A DNA stretch of 64,000 bases. Source: Mikania micrantha. Taxonomy: Eukaryota > Streptophyta > Magnoliopsida > Asterales > Asteraceae. The position numbers and the translations under genes are program-made. How positions within the stretch are numbered: the first letter of the stretch is position 1; every line of letters starts with the position of its first letter. The stretch is taken from the NCBI GenBank assembly GCA_009363875.1, contig CM018682.1, positions 58,426,031 through 58,490,030 of the forward strand, in the 5' to 3' direction. The notes under the pieces are model-generated. The model was not told where the DNA came from, made no database searches, and saw only the letters and a program-made list of their open reading frames with translations. Below, piece after piece: positions 12,371-22,586 of this stretch.

Positions 12371-13424
12371 TTCGAAGGTTCGCTGCCCTGGGGGATATCA
12401 AACCTAATTGAACTCAAAATCCGTAGTTATCACGGTTCATAGGGCTTGTATACACGTACATGCATGGGATAAACCGCGTGTGTGTGCATGGGAATGATAA
12501 GGAGCATACAAGTCATGCAAACTTGGGGTATTGTGAAATAGGGTATCATTGACAAATAACAAAGGTTTAAAGGTTAAGTATTGGTTTAAATTATTAACAT
12601 TTCCATTATAGAATACCTTATTACGGATAGTTATCTCGGATGATTCAATTAATTTCGATAGATTATGTAGATATTGTAAAATGTGGTGGACAATTGATAA
12701 TCAAGGACCCTTAATGGGCCTAAATGGGCCCAAATGGGAAACATAAGTCCATCACGTGTAGACATAATCTCTACTTAAAAACATTGATGTCGTAACAAAG
12801 GGAATCAATTGGGAAGGCAAAATCATCCAATGGGCTTAGTTGAGCCCACCACACATTAATGGTTTATAAACTTAGTTAAATGTAATTAAAATGGTTTTCT
12901 AATTTAAAAGTTTTAACTTAGGGATGAACTTGATTGAGGCATGATAATTAATACATGTATGATTAATTATGGGTTATGGGACACCAATGGGCGATTAATT
13001 TAGTTTAATTAGATTAGATCATAGAAGCACATAGTACATTAGGACACTTAGTTACACACATCGAGACCAAGCCTAGGATACAATGACTAATACGCGTACT
13101 TATAGTACTCGAATTCTATTAAAACAACTCAGGAACTGAAGAAACCTAAGCTACAACAAGAGCGCGCATTTTGTGATAGACCAATTACTTAGCAACACAG
13201 GTGAGTTCATTGCCCCTTTTCTAACATTTTGTTTTAAAACGCGGGGCTGAGAAGCATGCGTAAACTGTTTTATTTAAATTGTTTACTTAAATGCTTTTAA
13301 TTAATATATGTTCTATATGTGAACTGTTATCCTAGATCCTGTCTAGGTAAATTTTATGCAGGTTTTACTAAACTTATCTACTTATTAGTTAAGTGGGTAA
13401 TTGAGTTAAACTAAACATTTCAAC

Positions 13425-13625
13425 GAATCAAACGAAACTATTTTGACGAAACAAGTGTGGAATTTCAACGAATCAAATGAAACTATTTTGTCAAAACAAG
13501 TGTGGGATTTCAACGAATCTACTGTTTGATGAACAACGAACCAAGAGTACATTTGATCAACGAATCTAGTATTCCATGATCAACGAATCAAGTACATCTT
13601 GTAACGAAACTAGACGAATCAACAA
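13425..13625 (+). repeat. Short direct repeats built on CAACGAATC / CGAAAC
   Basis: A ~58-bp unit (TTTCAACGAATC, AAACTATTTTG, then AACAAGTGTGG) occurs twice between about 13427 and 13515, followed by further CAACGAATC copies. It forms part of the decayed LTR zone and has no coding content. Confidence 0.5.
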
Positions 13626-14019
13626 ATCATTTTCAGGGGAAAGTCTGGGAAATATCAAAGATAACATATGCCAACAAAACAAGACGAATTAAGTACGAAA
13701 CAAGAACCCTACATTTCAAGAAGTCCTAGCTAGACCGTTTGATTTGTAGGTCATATGTTTGCTGATATTTACAGAATTCCCTAACTACTAAGAACCTTGA
13801 TTGATAGACTAGTCCACTCGAGTTGACCAAGACCCAATCATTAGGACTTAGATTTTATTAAATGTTTATTTATTTATCTTATTAAGCATTTATTACTGTT
13901 CCTACAATTACTATGGTTGATCATTATTGTGATGAACTTAAGGAATCAACATAGATTCTATATTATTGTATTTACAGGAACAATGAACAGAAGAATCATT
14001 TGGGTTAATGGTAAGGGTG

Positions 14020-14420
14020 AAATGCTTAATTATCATGAACAACAATATGTTAAGCAGTCCGGTATGTGGTGGGACGGTGGCTGGGCGGGCGGTAAGTTTG
14101 ACCATACATATGCCCTATATATAAGCATACTTGATTGGATAACATAGGTAGTTGTTGATGAGGTTAAGGTTGTCACTTTGGGAAAATCAATGTAAACATT
14201 TTCAATGTGATCAAAGGTTAAGAGTCATGTGTCATGAAATCAAAGTAGTGGAATGAAATGCTTAATTATCATCAGGAACAATATATCATGTAGTTAAGTA
14301 TGTGGTGGGACGGTGGCTGGGCGGGCGGTAAGTTCGACCCTACATATGCCCTATATATAAGCATACTGAATTGGATGGTATAGGTGGTTAATGGTGAGGT
14401 TAAGGTTGTCATTCAGGTTA
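14020..14420 (+). repeat. Tandem duplication (about 235-bp unit) carrying TATA-like boxes
   Basis: The segment from TGCTTAATTATCATGAACAA through GTGGTGGGACGGTGGCTGG, CCCTATATATAAGCATAC and TGAGGTTAAGGTTGTCA occurs at about 14021-14180 and again at 14259-14415 with few differences. It is a local duplication inside a gypsy-like LTR. Confidence 0.65.
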
Positions 14421-14439
14421 TTCAAACTCATTTTATAAA

Positions 14440-15251
14440 ACTATATGCACTCACCAACCATGTGTTGATTTTATTTTTGCATGACTTCTCAGGTGACGAA
14501 CAGGTAAATTAAGAAGCTTATGCTTTTGGACTAGGACTTCAGATAGAAGACTTAATATTTTTGGACCTGCATATTTTTGGAACATCATTATACCATTGTT
14601 TTGTATATCTTGTATAGTTACAAGATAGTTATCTTATGATGTTTATGATAGATTTACATTGTTAAATTATGAACGATACGGATGTAATTTAACTTTGTAA
14701 TTCTATTCTACTTAGCATTTCTCATTTATATCATGTGCAATGTAAACAATCTGATCACTTTGATTATCACTCACGATATCGCGCCCCGTGAACCTTCCGC
14801 CCGACGGGGACTCCGATCCAACCCCGCCGGCTCGGGGTGTGACAACAAATGAACTCACCAACCTAGTGTTGACTTGTTTTTGTATGATTCTTCTCAGGTG
14901 ACGAACAAATTTAGTCACCAAAAGGAGGATATTAGCTAGGTGGCCATTAGGAGGACCTAGCAGATTTTGTGCATGTATATAGGAACAACATATTATTCCA
15001 AGGCATTTTGTAGGTCCGCTAATGTTCAAGATAGATTTAAATCATATGTTTTTTGTTACAACTGCAGGGTTAAATTATTGAACTCGAACCAATGTAATTT
15101 AACTCTGTAATTTTTAATGCATGTATGTTTAGTTTTCTCATTTATATATCATGTGCTATGTATTCAGTCTCATTACACCGATGCGATCGCGCCCCGAGAC
15201 AATTCTGCCCGACGGGAAAATCGATCCAGCTCGACAGCTCAGGGTGTGACA
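14440..15251 (+). repeat. Duplicated LTR 3' ends (two copies of about 400 bp)
   Basis: Both copies run from an ACTCACCAAC...GTGTTGA block through CTCAGGTGACGAACA, AATTTAACT.TGTAATT, TCATTTATATCATGTG and a GCGCCCCG/GCCCGACGGG segment to GGGTGTGACA, ending at 14844 and 15251. They are clearly homologous but diverged. This looks like a tandem LTR rearrangement or two nested insertions of one family. Confidence 0.65.
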
Positions 15252-15527
15252 GTTATTACATTCCCTTCTTTATACCTTAGCATACAACTATCTAAACCTA
15301 CATATTCTTGGGTATACAAGACATGTCAAATTCAGCACTAGTGACTAGTGATTTGTGTTTAAATCAAACTTATTAAGATCTCTTATAATGATACATCTTT
15401 GTAAAAGAGTGATGAAGTAAAGAAATAAGTTAAGATTAAACAAAAAATATGCAACATAACAAAAATCACTAATACAATTTTGGAAAACTAGATAAGTTTA
15501 ATTACTTATTGTTAAGTGAGATCAGTA
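15252..15527. other. Spacer before element B
   Basis: About 275 bp of AT-rich sequence with no gene or repeat that I recognise. It ends at the ATTAC target site of element B. Confidence 0.5.
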
Positions 15528-15532
15528 ATTAC

Positions 15533-16168
15533 TGTTGATACATGTAATGTCCCTAGTTCAGTTTTGTAAACTCTAATCAAGTAATGTTCAAATTATTAAT
15601 GGAAGATGTCTTTTTACATTGTTCTTAATGTTTAATATTGGTTATATGTTTATGTTATTGGTTGATGTGATTGATTATGTAATTGAGTATGAGTCTGGTT
15701 CATTCGGCCGAATGACTCTAACGAATGAAGTCATTCGGCAAATGAAACCAGAGTATGGCTCATTTCAGCGAATGAGTCATTCGCCGAATGACTCATTCGA
15801 CTGAATTATCATTCGACAGATGCCATTCGCCGAATGAGTTGCTTCGGCCTCTCATTCAGCCGAATGTCGACTGCCTATATATACAAGTTCAAATCATTTC
15901 AACCCTAACTTTCTAAGAGCCCTCCTTCTTCCCAGAGATACCAGAGTCAAACCCTAGGAGATTAGAGCGGCCTTTGATCGTCCAACTTCGATTCTCAACC
16001 CGTGGTGTTCGATTGTTGATTCCAAGTCGTTCCTACAACTTCGGATCACCACGGTTCCTGTTGATTTCGATTGGAAAACCCTGGAATAGGATTCCGCACT
16101 ATTCCAAAGGCTGTCGGGTAGATTTACATTGGAATCGGATTGTTTCCGAGCTCCAAATCGGTCCAACA
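15533..16168 (+). repeat. 5' LTR of element B (636 bp)
   Basis: The LTR starts TGTTGATACATG and ends GGTCCAACA, is identical in length to the LTR at 31585-32220, and differs at about four bases. It carries a run of CATTCG-S-CGAATG palindromes (15704-15868), then TATATATA at 15876-15883. The two palindromes altered here (CATTCGGCAAATG and CATTCAGCCGAATG) are intact in the 3' copy. The small ORFs inside (e.g. 15619-15804) are not genes; they recur in the 3' LTR. Confidence 0.97.
15704..15883 (+). promoter_or_regulatory. LTR promoter of B: CATTCGSCGAATG palindromes followed by TATATATA
   Basis: Five palindromic or near-palindromic sites of the form CATTCG(G/C)(C)CGAATG occupy about 165 bp. The last ends only about eight bases before TATATATA (15876-15883). 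Sirevirus LTRs are known to carry CpG-containing palindromic motifs in their cis-regulatory region, so a factor-binding role is plausible; it is not shown here. Confidence 0.65.
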
Positions 16169-16171
16169 AAG

Positions 16172-16184
16172 TGGTATCAGAGCC
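16172..16184 (+). other. Primer-binding site of element B (tRNA-iMet)
   Basis: TGGTATCAGAGCC starts three bases after the 5' LTR end and matches the initiator-methionine tRNA 3' end. Confidence 0.95.
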
Positions 16185-16439
16185 TTGGCTCTAGATTCTA
16201 CTCGATTACCACTCTAAATCATCAGATCTAAAGTCTCCAAAACCCTGATTTTCGTAATTGTCAAAAACCCTAAGTTTCTTGCTCTCCAAGTCACTATTTC
16301 ATTGAAAATTGGTGGGTTTTTGGGGTGTGTTTGTCAAAACCTTTTCTCAATTGGTTGATTATCATGTCTTGAACTTCTGTACCAAATTTGGTGCATAGAT
16401 TTGGTCAAAATCGCAAGTTATCATGATTTTCGTTGCTGA

Positions 16440-16740
16440 AAACCCCAGATCGCCCGAATGTCTATTGCGGCCGAATAAGTTAGGCCGAATCAGCCCTCAT
16501 TCGCCGAATAGCACTCATTCGGCGAATAGCCTTCTTTCTATCAGTCATTCGCCGAATAGCACTCATTCGGCGAATAGCCTTCTTTCGACCAGTCATTCGG
16601 CGAATAGCTCCTTCGCTCTTGTCATTCGCCGAATAGCCTCATTCTCCAATCTCATTCGGCGAAAGTCCTCATTCTATCAGTCATTCGCCGAATAGGTCAT
16701 TCGATCATCCCATTCGACAGTTGTCATACTCAGCCTTCAT
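16440..16740 (+). repeat. Palindrome array in the gag leader of B
   Basis: At least eight copies of CATTCG(G/C)CGAATAG or a one-base variant lie between about 16497 and 16695, with further half-sites on both sides (GGCCGAAT, CATTCGAC). The copies alternate G and C at the centre and are spaced about 20-30 bp apart. This is the same motif as in the LTR and ahead of the env-like ORF. The leader has no convincing gene of its own; the frame at 16423-16695 is generated by the array. Confidence 0.8.
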
Positions 16741-16844
16741 TCGCCGGTTCTAGTTCATTCGGTTCCCGACATTCGCCCAAATCATCTCATTCGGCAGTAA
16801 TTCTGAAATTTTTCTAAGTGTTGAATTTTATCATTTCTGATTAA

Positions 16845-16905
16845 ATGGAGGATTTAGCTCTCATGGCAAATCAGAACCATCGCATACAGACATTGTTGTT
16901 GACAG
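16845..16905 (+). pseudogene. First 20 codons of element B gag, before the solo-LTR insertion
   Basis: ATG at 16845 opens a frame of 20 codons plus one base, ending in GACAG at 16901-16905. That pentamer is repeated after the inserted LTR (19727-19731). Skipping the insert and one copy of GACAG puts this frame exactly in phase with the gag frame that continues from 19732. The true gag start is therefore here, not within the downstream frame. Confidence 0.85.
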
Positions 16906-18094
16906 TGTCACACCCCCAAATTTCAACTAACGGAATCATACCGTTTGGGAGCGTGACAAACCAGGATCTCAGATCATTAGACATAGCGAAGACCTCTATA
17001 TGAATTTCAAAACATACGTTGGCCTTTAAAACATAACATTCAGAGTTTACAAAAAGTTGCGGAAGCGTTTTAAAACCATAAACAGTTGATAAGTAAAACA
17101 TTACAAACCAAAGTACTTAAATATTCAAATGTTCAAATTCAAATTCAAAGTGTTTATAATGCATGAGACTCTATCTTCCTAGTCCATGCCAGCTGTAACG
17201 CGCGCCTTAGCGTCCTGAGAAAACATGCAAATCAAGTCAACACAAAGGTTGGTGCATAACACAGGTTTTAAATAATCATAGTGTTCAAAACATCAGTTTG
17301 AATAACAAGGTTGTAGATAACATAATCACAAATGCACAGTCATGATAGCTAGTCACATATACTATTTGTTCGACACCGAAGCTGACTAATTGCCATGCTA
17401 TAGCATGTTTTCGCCTTGCCACTATTGTCTATCACAACAATAGTAAAATGTGTTTGGTCAGTTAAACACCTGCGTAGATCCCATCTACCAGGTGAGGTTT
17501 GTCAAACCTAATAGATCTATTTCCAACTACCACGCTTTGCATTACAGCAAACTAAACGGTTCGAGGTGTGTAAGGACTTTCAAGTTGATATGTTGTCACA
17601 TAATGTAAACAGATAACTCATGCAAGTGATATGTATCTAAAAATAGTTTGTTGCACATGTTTTCTCCCCCAAAACAGTTTAAAATAAGAAAGGGGCCGTG
17701 TACGCACCTTTGATAATAGTAGAATGATCAAATACGTGTGAATTTGTGTAGAAATCCTCTACGAAGAATCTGTGATTTAAACAATAACCTACAGTTATTC
17801 GGAATGTCGTTTTGTGCTTGAAATCACATACGTGTCAACACACGTAGGTTGGATTTGCTAAAATTGTGCATACGAAAGTACGCGTGTCATTGAAATCGTT
17901 TAAATAAAATCACATTTGATTTTATTTAATTAAACGTAGTTATACGCGATTTCGTGTTCGGGTTAAAATATGAATTTTTCTATTCTAATACGTTCGTATT
18001 CCCGTTACGGTTCCAACGCAACTCGAACGGATTAAAACGGACTTGAAACGAATAAGTTATGCTCAAAATACAAAATTAATATTAAAACCTAAAA

Positions 18095-18180
18095 ATATGG
18101 TTGGGCCGGGACTCGAACCCGCGACCCTCAACTCCAACACCCACGCAACTAACCAGTCAAGCCCGCTAGGGTATCGCGAT
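18095..18180 (-). other. tRNA-like / SINE-like segment inside the solo LTR
   Basis: On the minus strand a GCTTGACTGGTTAGTTGCGT segment (A-box-like) is followed about 30 nt later by GGGTTCGAGTCCCGGC (a perfect B-box, T-arm-like). The spacing resembles a tRNA or the tRNA-derived head of a SINE. No clover-leaf acceptor stem closes, so it is not a functional tRNA gene. A weaker equivalent (GGGTTCGAACCCGGC) is present in both LTRs of element C. Confidence 0.5.
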
Positions 18181-19403
18181 GGTTATCAGGAAATAATTGT
18201 TTTAAACCCACACTGATGAGTTTCCCTTTGATCATCTATAGCCGAAGCTTACATCTCAAAATTGGTCACGAATTCGAAATCAGTTAATTCTAAAACCATA
18301 GGGCTTTCATTGGACTACAAATTCCGAACCTCTCTGATTAATCAATTTCGATAATCATAACAGTTTGCATCAAAACCCCAAAAACGTATTCATCTTATGA
18401 ACCCTAATATTCGAATTCATCCAATTCGTTATTGAAACCACAAATTGAAATGAAATTATGCTTAATCGAGGTTGTCTGAAACTACTAATAACATTCAATT
18501 CGATTTCTGAACCCATTTTAACCCAATCCCCCAATTCGTTCTTAAAGTATGAACCCTAGAACTAACATCCATCAAATCTTTGTAACCTACTGAAATTGGG
18601 ACCTGGTTTAGTTACATCGCACCCTTCTGAAACTATTGGTATAGTTTAATTCCATTTTAAAGCTCATTGTAATCAAATCCCCCAAAACCGTTTCAAGAAG
18701 AAACCCTAGAACTCGAACTCTATCAATTCGAGGTTTCCAGATGCAATTGAGTTAGGGATTCACTTAATCGGACATTTTAGATGATATAGGATTGAAAACT
18801 TACGGAATTGAGTGTCGAATTGATGAAGATCAACTTCTATGTTGTGCTTCGGTCACTCCCGGATCAAATCCTTCTTCCCGCAGCTTATAAGATCGAATTG
18901 ATGAATGATGTAGATCCTAAAGATGCCGAATAGAAGTTCTGTGGTTTCAATTTCGTGAATAATGATCAGGTTATACACATTTGATACAAAGGGGTAACGG
19001 TTACGCCTCTTGAATATCATTTGAGTTAAATTCGACCCATTATATGCTTGTAACTGATAATTAACTATTAATCATCCTCTTAATGAGTTGCTAGAGGGTT
19101 TAATTCAGTTATTAACATCCAATTGATACGCATTTAGACTCTCGATTACACTATAGTCGAATTTTGACTTAAAAAGTCAAAATTGGGACTTTTTCTTAAT
19201 TTGAAATCTTAATCCTTGACATTTTAACATCCTAAGACCGCTTTTGATCAATTTCCATCCCTCTAGTTCGATTTTAAATGAATTCCATCATTACGGTTAA
19301 TTCTAAAGTTAACAAAATTTATCCGGAATATCGAATTGTCAATAATCGACCTTCTTAGAACATTGTTTGGCTAATTTAATCCTTTTAGGCTTCTTAAATA
19401 CAA

Positions 19404-19670
19404 TTGGGCCTCACTGGGCCTTCCTGGGCCTACCTTGGCCTTCCCTGGGCCTACTTTGTTTACATTGGGCCTCACTTGCCCCTATTGGGCCTTACTGAGC
19501 CCACAATGGCCTTATTGGGCCTTCTTAGACCTCAATGGGCCTACACTGACCTTATTGGACCTTCATCGACCTTGTTGGGCTTGTTGGGCCTTCATTGGTC
19601 TTATTGGGCCTTCATTGGCCTTATTGGACCTATCTTAGTTCTGTTGGGCCCACATTATCTTTGTTGGGCC
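19404..19670 (-). repeat. GGCCCAATAAGGCCAA-type tandem repeat in the solo LTR
   Basis: Degenerate ~10 and ~20-bp repeats of TTGGGCCTT / ACTGGGCCTTC run for about 270 bp. They correspond to the cleaner 20-bp array near the start of element C's LTRs. Open frames rich in Gly-Pro-Trp-Ala-Tyr here are artefacts of the repeat. Confidence 0.85.
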
Positions 19671-19726
19671 TATGATCTTACCATCTCCCGTTAACAAAGT
19701 TAGTGTAAAAAAATCGGATTGTCACA

Positions 19727-22586
19727 GACAGAGAATGAGACGGGGAACTCTAATAAAGCTCCCAAGTTACTAACCTTAGACGATTATCCTCACTGGAAGT
19801 ATCGGTTTGAGATTCACATTAATGGGGTGGATACAAATCTATGGATGATGATTGAAGGAGGTTATCTGAGGCCTCTGAATGAAGATGGAACTCCTATGCT
19901 AGTCACACGGATGACTGAGCCTCAAAGGAAGCCGTATGATTATGAGAAGAAAGCTTATGCTATTTTGTCACAGTCCATTGCTACTGATATTTTCCATCAG
20001 TTTAGACAATTCACTTCTGCTAAGCTACTGTGGGATGCACTGCAACAAAGATATGAGGGTAATGATGCTTTGAAGAGTATCAAATCAAAGGCACTGAGAA
20101 AGGAATTCAATAGCTTCATGTATGTGGGAAATGAGTCACTGGATGAGCTGATTGCTAGATTTTATCATCTTTTGAGTGAGTTATTCAATCATGAAGTCAA
20201 GACAACAACTCAGGAAAAGATCCAGTGTTTGGCAGATGCTCTACCTCCAAAGTGGGAGTCATTCTTGATGGTACTCAAGCAGAACCAGATGTTGGCACAT
20301 ATGGATATCAATGATTTTATCCAGAAGCTGAAAGAGCAGGAGATAGAAAACAAATGGAAAGCCAAGAGTGTTGTTCAAGTTCAGGACCCCTCCTTATACT
20401 ATTCCACTCCCACAGTAGATAAATCCAATACTCATGTTCCTCTAAAGACTGCTTTTGTTTCTAAGACATCTGAGGCTCCATCTACTGCTCAGATTCATTT
20501 CAGTCAATCATCCTCAACCAGTTCACAAACAGAACATCATCAGCCTACTACCAGCCTGAAGACAGACAACTTTGACAAGGTCACCGTGGAGATTGCAAAA
20601 GAGCATATGGGTCTTTTGTCTACATTGGTTAGCTCATATGATGGATTAGTTGCTGGTCAGATCGGCAATCCCTATTTGACAAATGATGACTACTCTCAGA
20701 TTGATCCTGATGACATGGAACGAATTGACATTATGTGGGCATTGGCAAGTGCAGTTAGAAGAGCTAAGGAGTTTGTGAAGAGGACTGGGAAGGATATCAA
20801 TCTAAATAAGGAGTCTAAGTTTGGATTTGATATGGCATCTGTGACATGCTACAACTGTGGTGAGAAGGGTCATTTTGCCAGACAGTGCAAACAGCCAAAG
20901 AAAGCAGGCAACAAGAATCCATTCCAGCATCAGAAATCCTCCACTGCCAATCCAGAAAGGAGATTAGTTCCCATTGATTCTCCTTCTCAAGCTGGATCTT
21001 CATCCTCTGCAAGTAAAGCTTTAATGGTTCAACAGGATGAAGGGGTGAACTGGGATTTCAGATTCAATGCTGATAAAGAAGAACAAGATAAAGCTTGTGT
21101 TGCTGAGATTCAACAATCTGAAGATCAAAGTGAGGAAAGCATTCGGGAAGACTCAATGGTGAATGATGATAAAGTCTCAAATTCAGAATCAGATAGCATG
21201 ACAGATTCAGACACTCAAGATTCTGATGCTGAAGCTGATGATTCCTCTACTCAATTTGCTTTGATGGTAAACTCTTCTGCTTCATCAGAGTCAGATCAGG
21301 TATACACTGATTGTTCATCTTCACATTCAGAGTGTTTTAATTGTGTTGATCTTAGAAGTAAGGTCCTTGCTTATCAGACACATAACAGTGCTTTGATGAA
21401 CGATCTCGACTTATGCATTGAAGCTAACAAAATTTTAAAATCTAATGAAAAAGATTTTCAAGCTAAAATTGATCTTTTAAACAGACAATTGCATGAAGCC
21501 GAGATTGCAGTGATGAATAAGCAAGATGCTATCACTTCTTATCTCAATACCATTAATGAGATTAAGAAAAAGTTAGCCATAGTCGAGTGTGACTATGAGA
21601 CCTTGAGTCAGAAGCTCAAGAGCTATGAAAGCTCATCTTATATTATTGAGTACATGATCAGTAGGGGTACTGATCAGGGGAAGGAAAAGGTTAACTATCA
21701 AAATTGTCCTCCACCAATCCTCAATGCATTTGTCAATACACCAAATGACAAAAATGTAAAGGATTTTCAAGTTACTACTCCGTTAGTAATAGATCCAGTT
21801 GATCTGAGTACAAATCAGATTTCATCAAAGACTGAGGGATCTCGGGTGGATGGAGTTGTTGAAGATTGGGTCTCAGATTCCAAGGATGAATCAGATTATT
21901 CACCTAAGTATAGTACTCCTCGGAATCAAACTCTTGTTGTCATGAAAGGTGACCCAATCTGCAACTCAAAGATTTACAAAGAATTGTGCTTTGTTAAAGC
22001 TTCACAAGAATATGAAGCTAAGTGTGTTACCAAATCAGCTTTTGTTGGTAACAAAGGGACAAAGGGTTTGGGCTTTGATCTAGATAGTCAGAAAACAAAT
22101 GCTTTTAAATCAAATAGAAAACCATTTTCTGATTTAAAACATTTTCATAAAAAGGGTGACAAAGTCTGTTTTGAATGTGGTGAGTCTGGGCACATTGTGA
22201 GATTTTGTCCTCATTTGATCAGGCCAAAGGCTGTTTCTTTCAGAAAATTAAATTCTGCTTTACCAAAACCGGTAAAATCTGTTCTTAAGCCTGTTCAAAC
22301 AAAGGCCAAACAACCAGTTCAGATTAAAACTTCAGACAAGGGTAAAGGAAAACTGGAAACATTGAATGTTCCAAGTGTGCTTAAAGTTAACCAAGCAAAA
22401 TCATCATCCATTTATCTGAAAACCTCTTTTGATAAAAATGCAATTTGGAAAGTTAAATCATCTGAGGATTCTATTCCACCTATTTCAGATAAATCTCTTC
22501 CTGATGGAAAATGGATTGATGTTTGGATCCGAGACTCTATGGGTCAACCCAAGACTGTAAAGGCTTGGGTTCCCAAAGTGAACTAA
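19727..22586 (+). CDS. gag of element B (continuation after the solo LTR)
   Basis: About 950 codons follow the inserted LTR, in phase with the 20 codons starting at 16845. N-terminal copia capsid features are visible (DDYPHWKYRFEIHI, LLWDALQQRYEG). The first CCHC knuckle is CYNCGEKGHFARQC (about residue 377 of this segment) and a second, CFECGESGHIVRFC, lies near residue 817. Between them are acidic Ser/Asp/Glu-rich and Asn/Lys-rich coiled-coil-like regions. It ends AWVPKVN-TAA. The product would form particles and bind element RNA. Apart from the insertion the frame is undamaged, consistent with a recent copy. The unusual length and second knuckle are shared with element A. Confidence 0.9.

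Larger units (their letters stand above)
9556..15251 (+). mobile_element. Decayed Ty3/gypsy-like LTR and leader fragments
   Basis: No pol-like frame is visible over 5.7 kb. The stretch carries repeated LTR-type blocks. A GGGATGTC block followed by CCCTATATATAAGC near 10490-10525 reappears at 14060-14130 and 14300-14365. The text around 9560-9700 reappears near 13660-13800. Two separate ends read CGGGGTGTGACA (14844) and CAGGGTGTGACA (15251), the 3' terminus style of Ty3/gypsy LTRs also seen in element C (GGGGTGTGACA). I infer one or two degenerate, rearranged LTRs in plus orientation, possibly with part of a leader. Exact borders, family and target duplications cannot be fixed by eye. Confidence 0.6.
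16906..19726 (-). repeat. Solo LTR of a Ty3/gypsy element (2.8 kb) inserted in element B gag
   Basis: The plus strand starts TGTCACACCCCC and ends CGGATTGTCACA. Reversed, it is TGTGACAATCCG...GGGGGTGTGACA, the same ends as the LTRs of element C (50250-53128). It is flanked by GACAG on both sides, and no PBS or internal region is present, so this is a solo LTR left by LTR-LTR recombination. Shared blocks with element C include the G+C repeat (here 19404-19670), the CTTTCTTATTTTAAACTGTTTT block and the CCGCAACTTTTTG region. Sequence divergence from C shows a related but distinct subfamily. Confidence 0.92.

Noticed and set aside
15619..16231. Small ORFs at 15619, 15954 and 15974
   Set aside because: They lie wholly in the LTR of element B and recur at 31671, 32006 and 32026 in the other LTR.
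16497..16695. CRISPR-like array of short palindromic repeats
   Set aside because: Repeats are 13 bp, irregularly spaced and variable, in a plant retrotransposon leader; nothing prokaryotic is present.
19404..19694. Open frames rich in Gly, Pro, Trp, Tyr on either strand (also 42275-42558 and 50235-50557)
   Set aside because: They are produced by the GGCCCAATAAGGCCAA tandem repeats inside gypsy-type LTRs; all frames are open because the repeat lacks stops.
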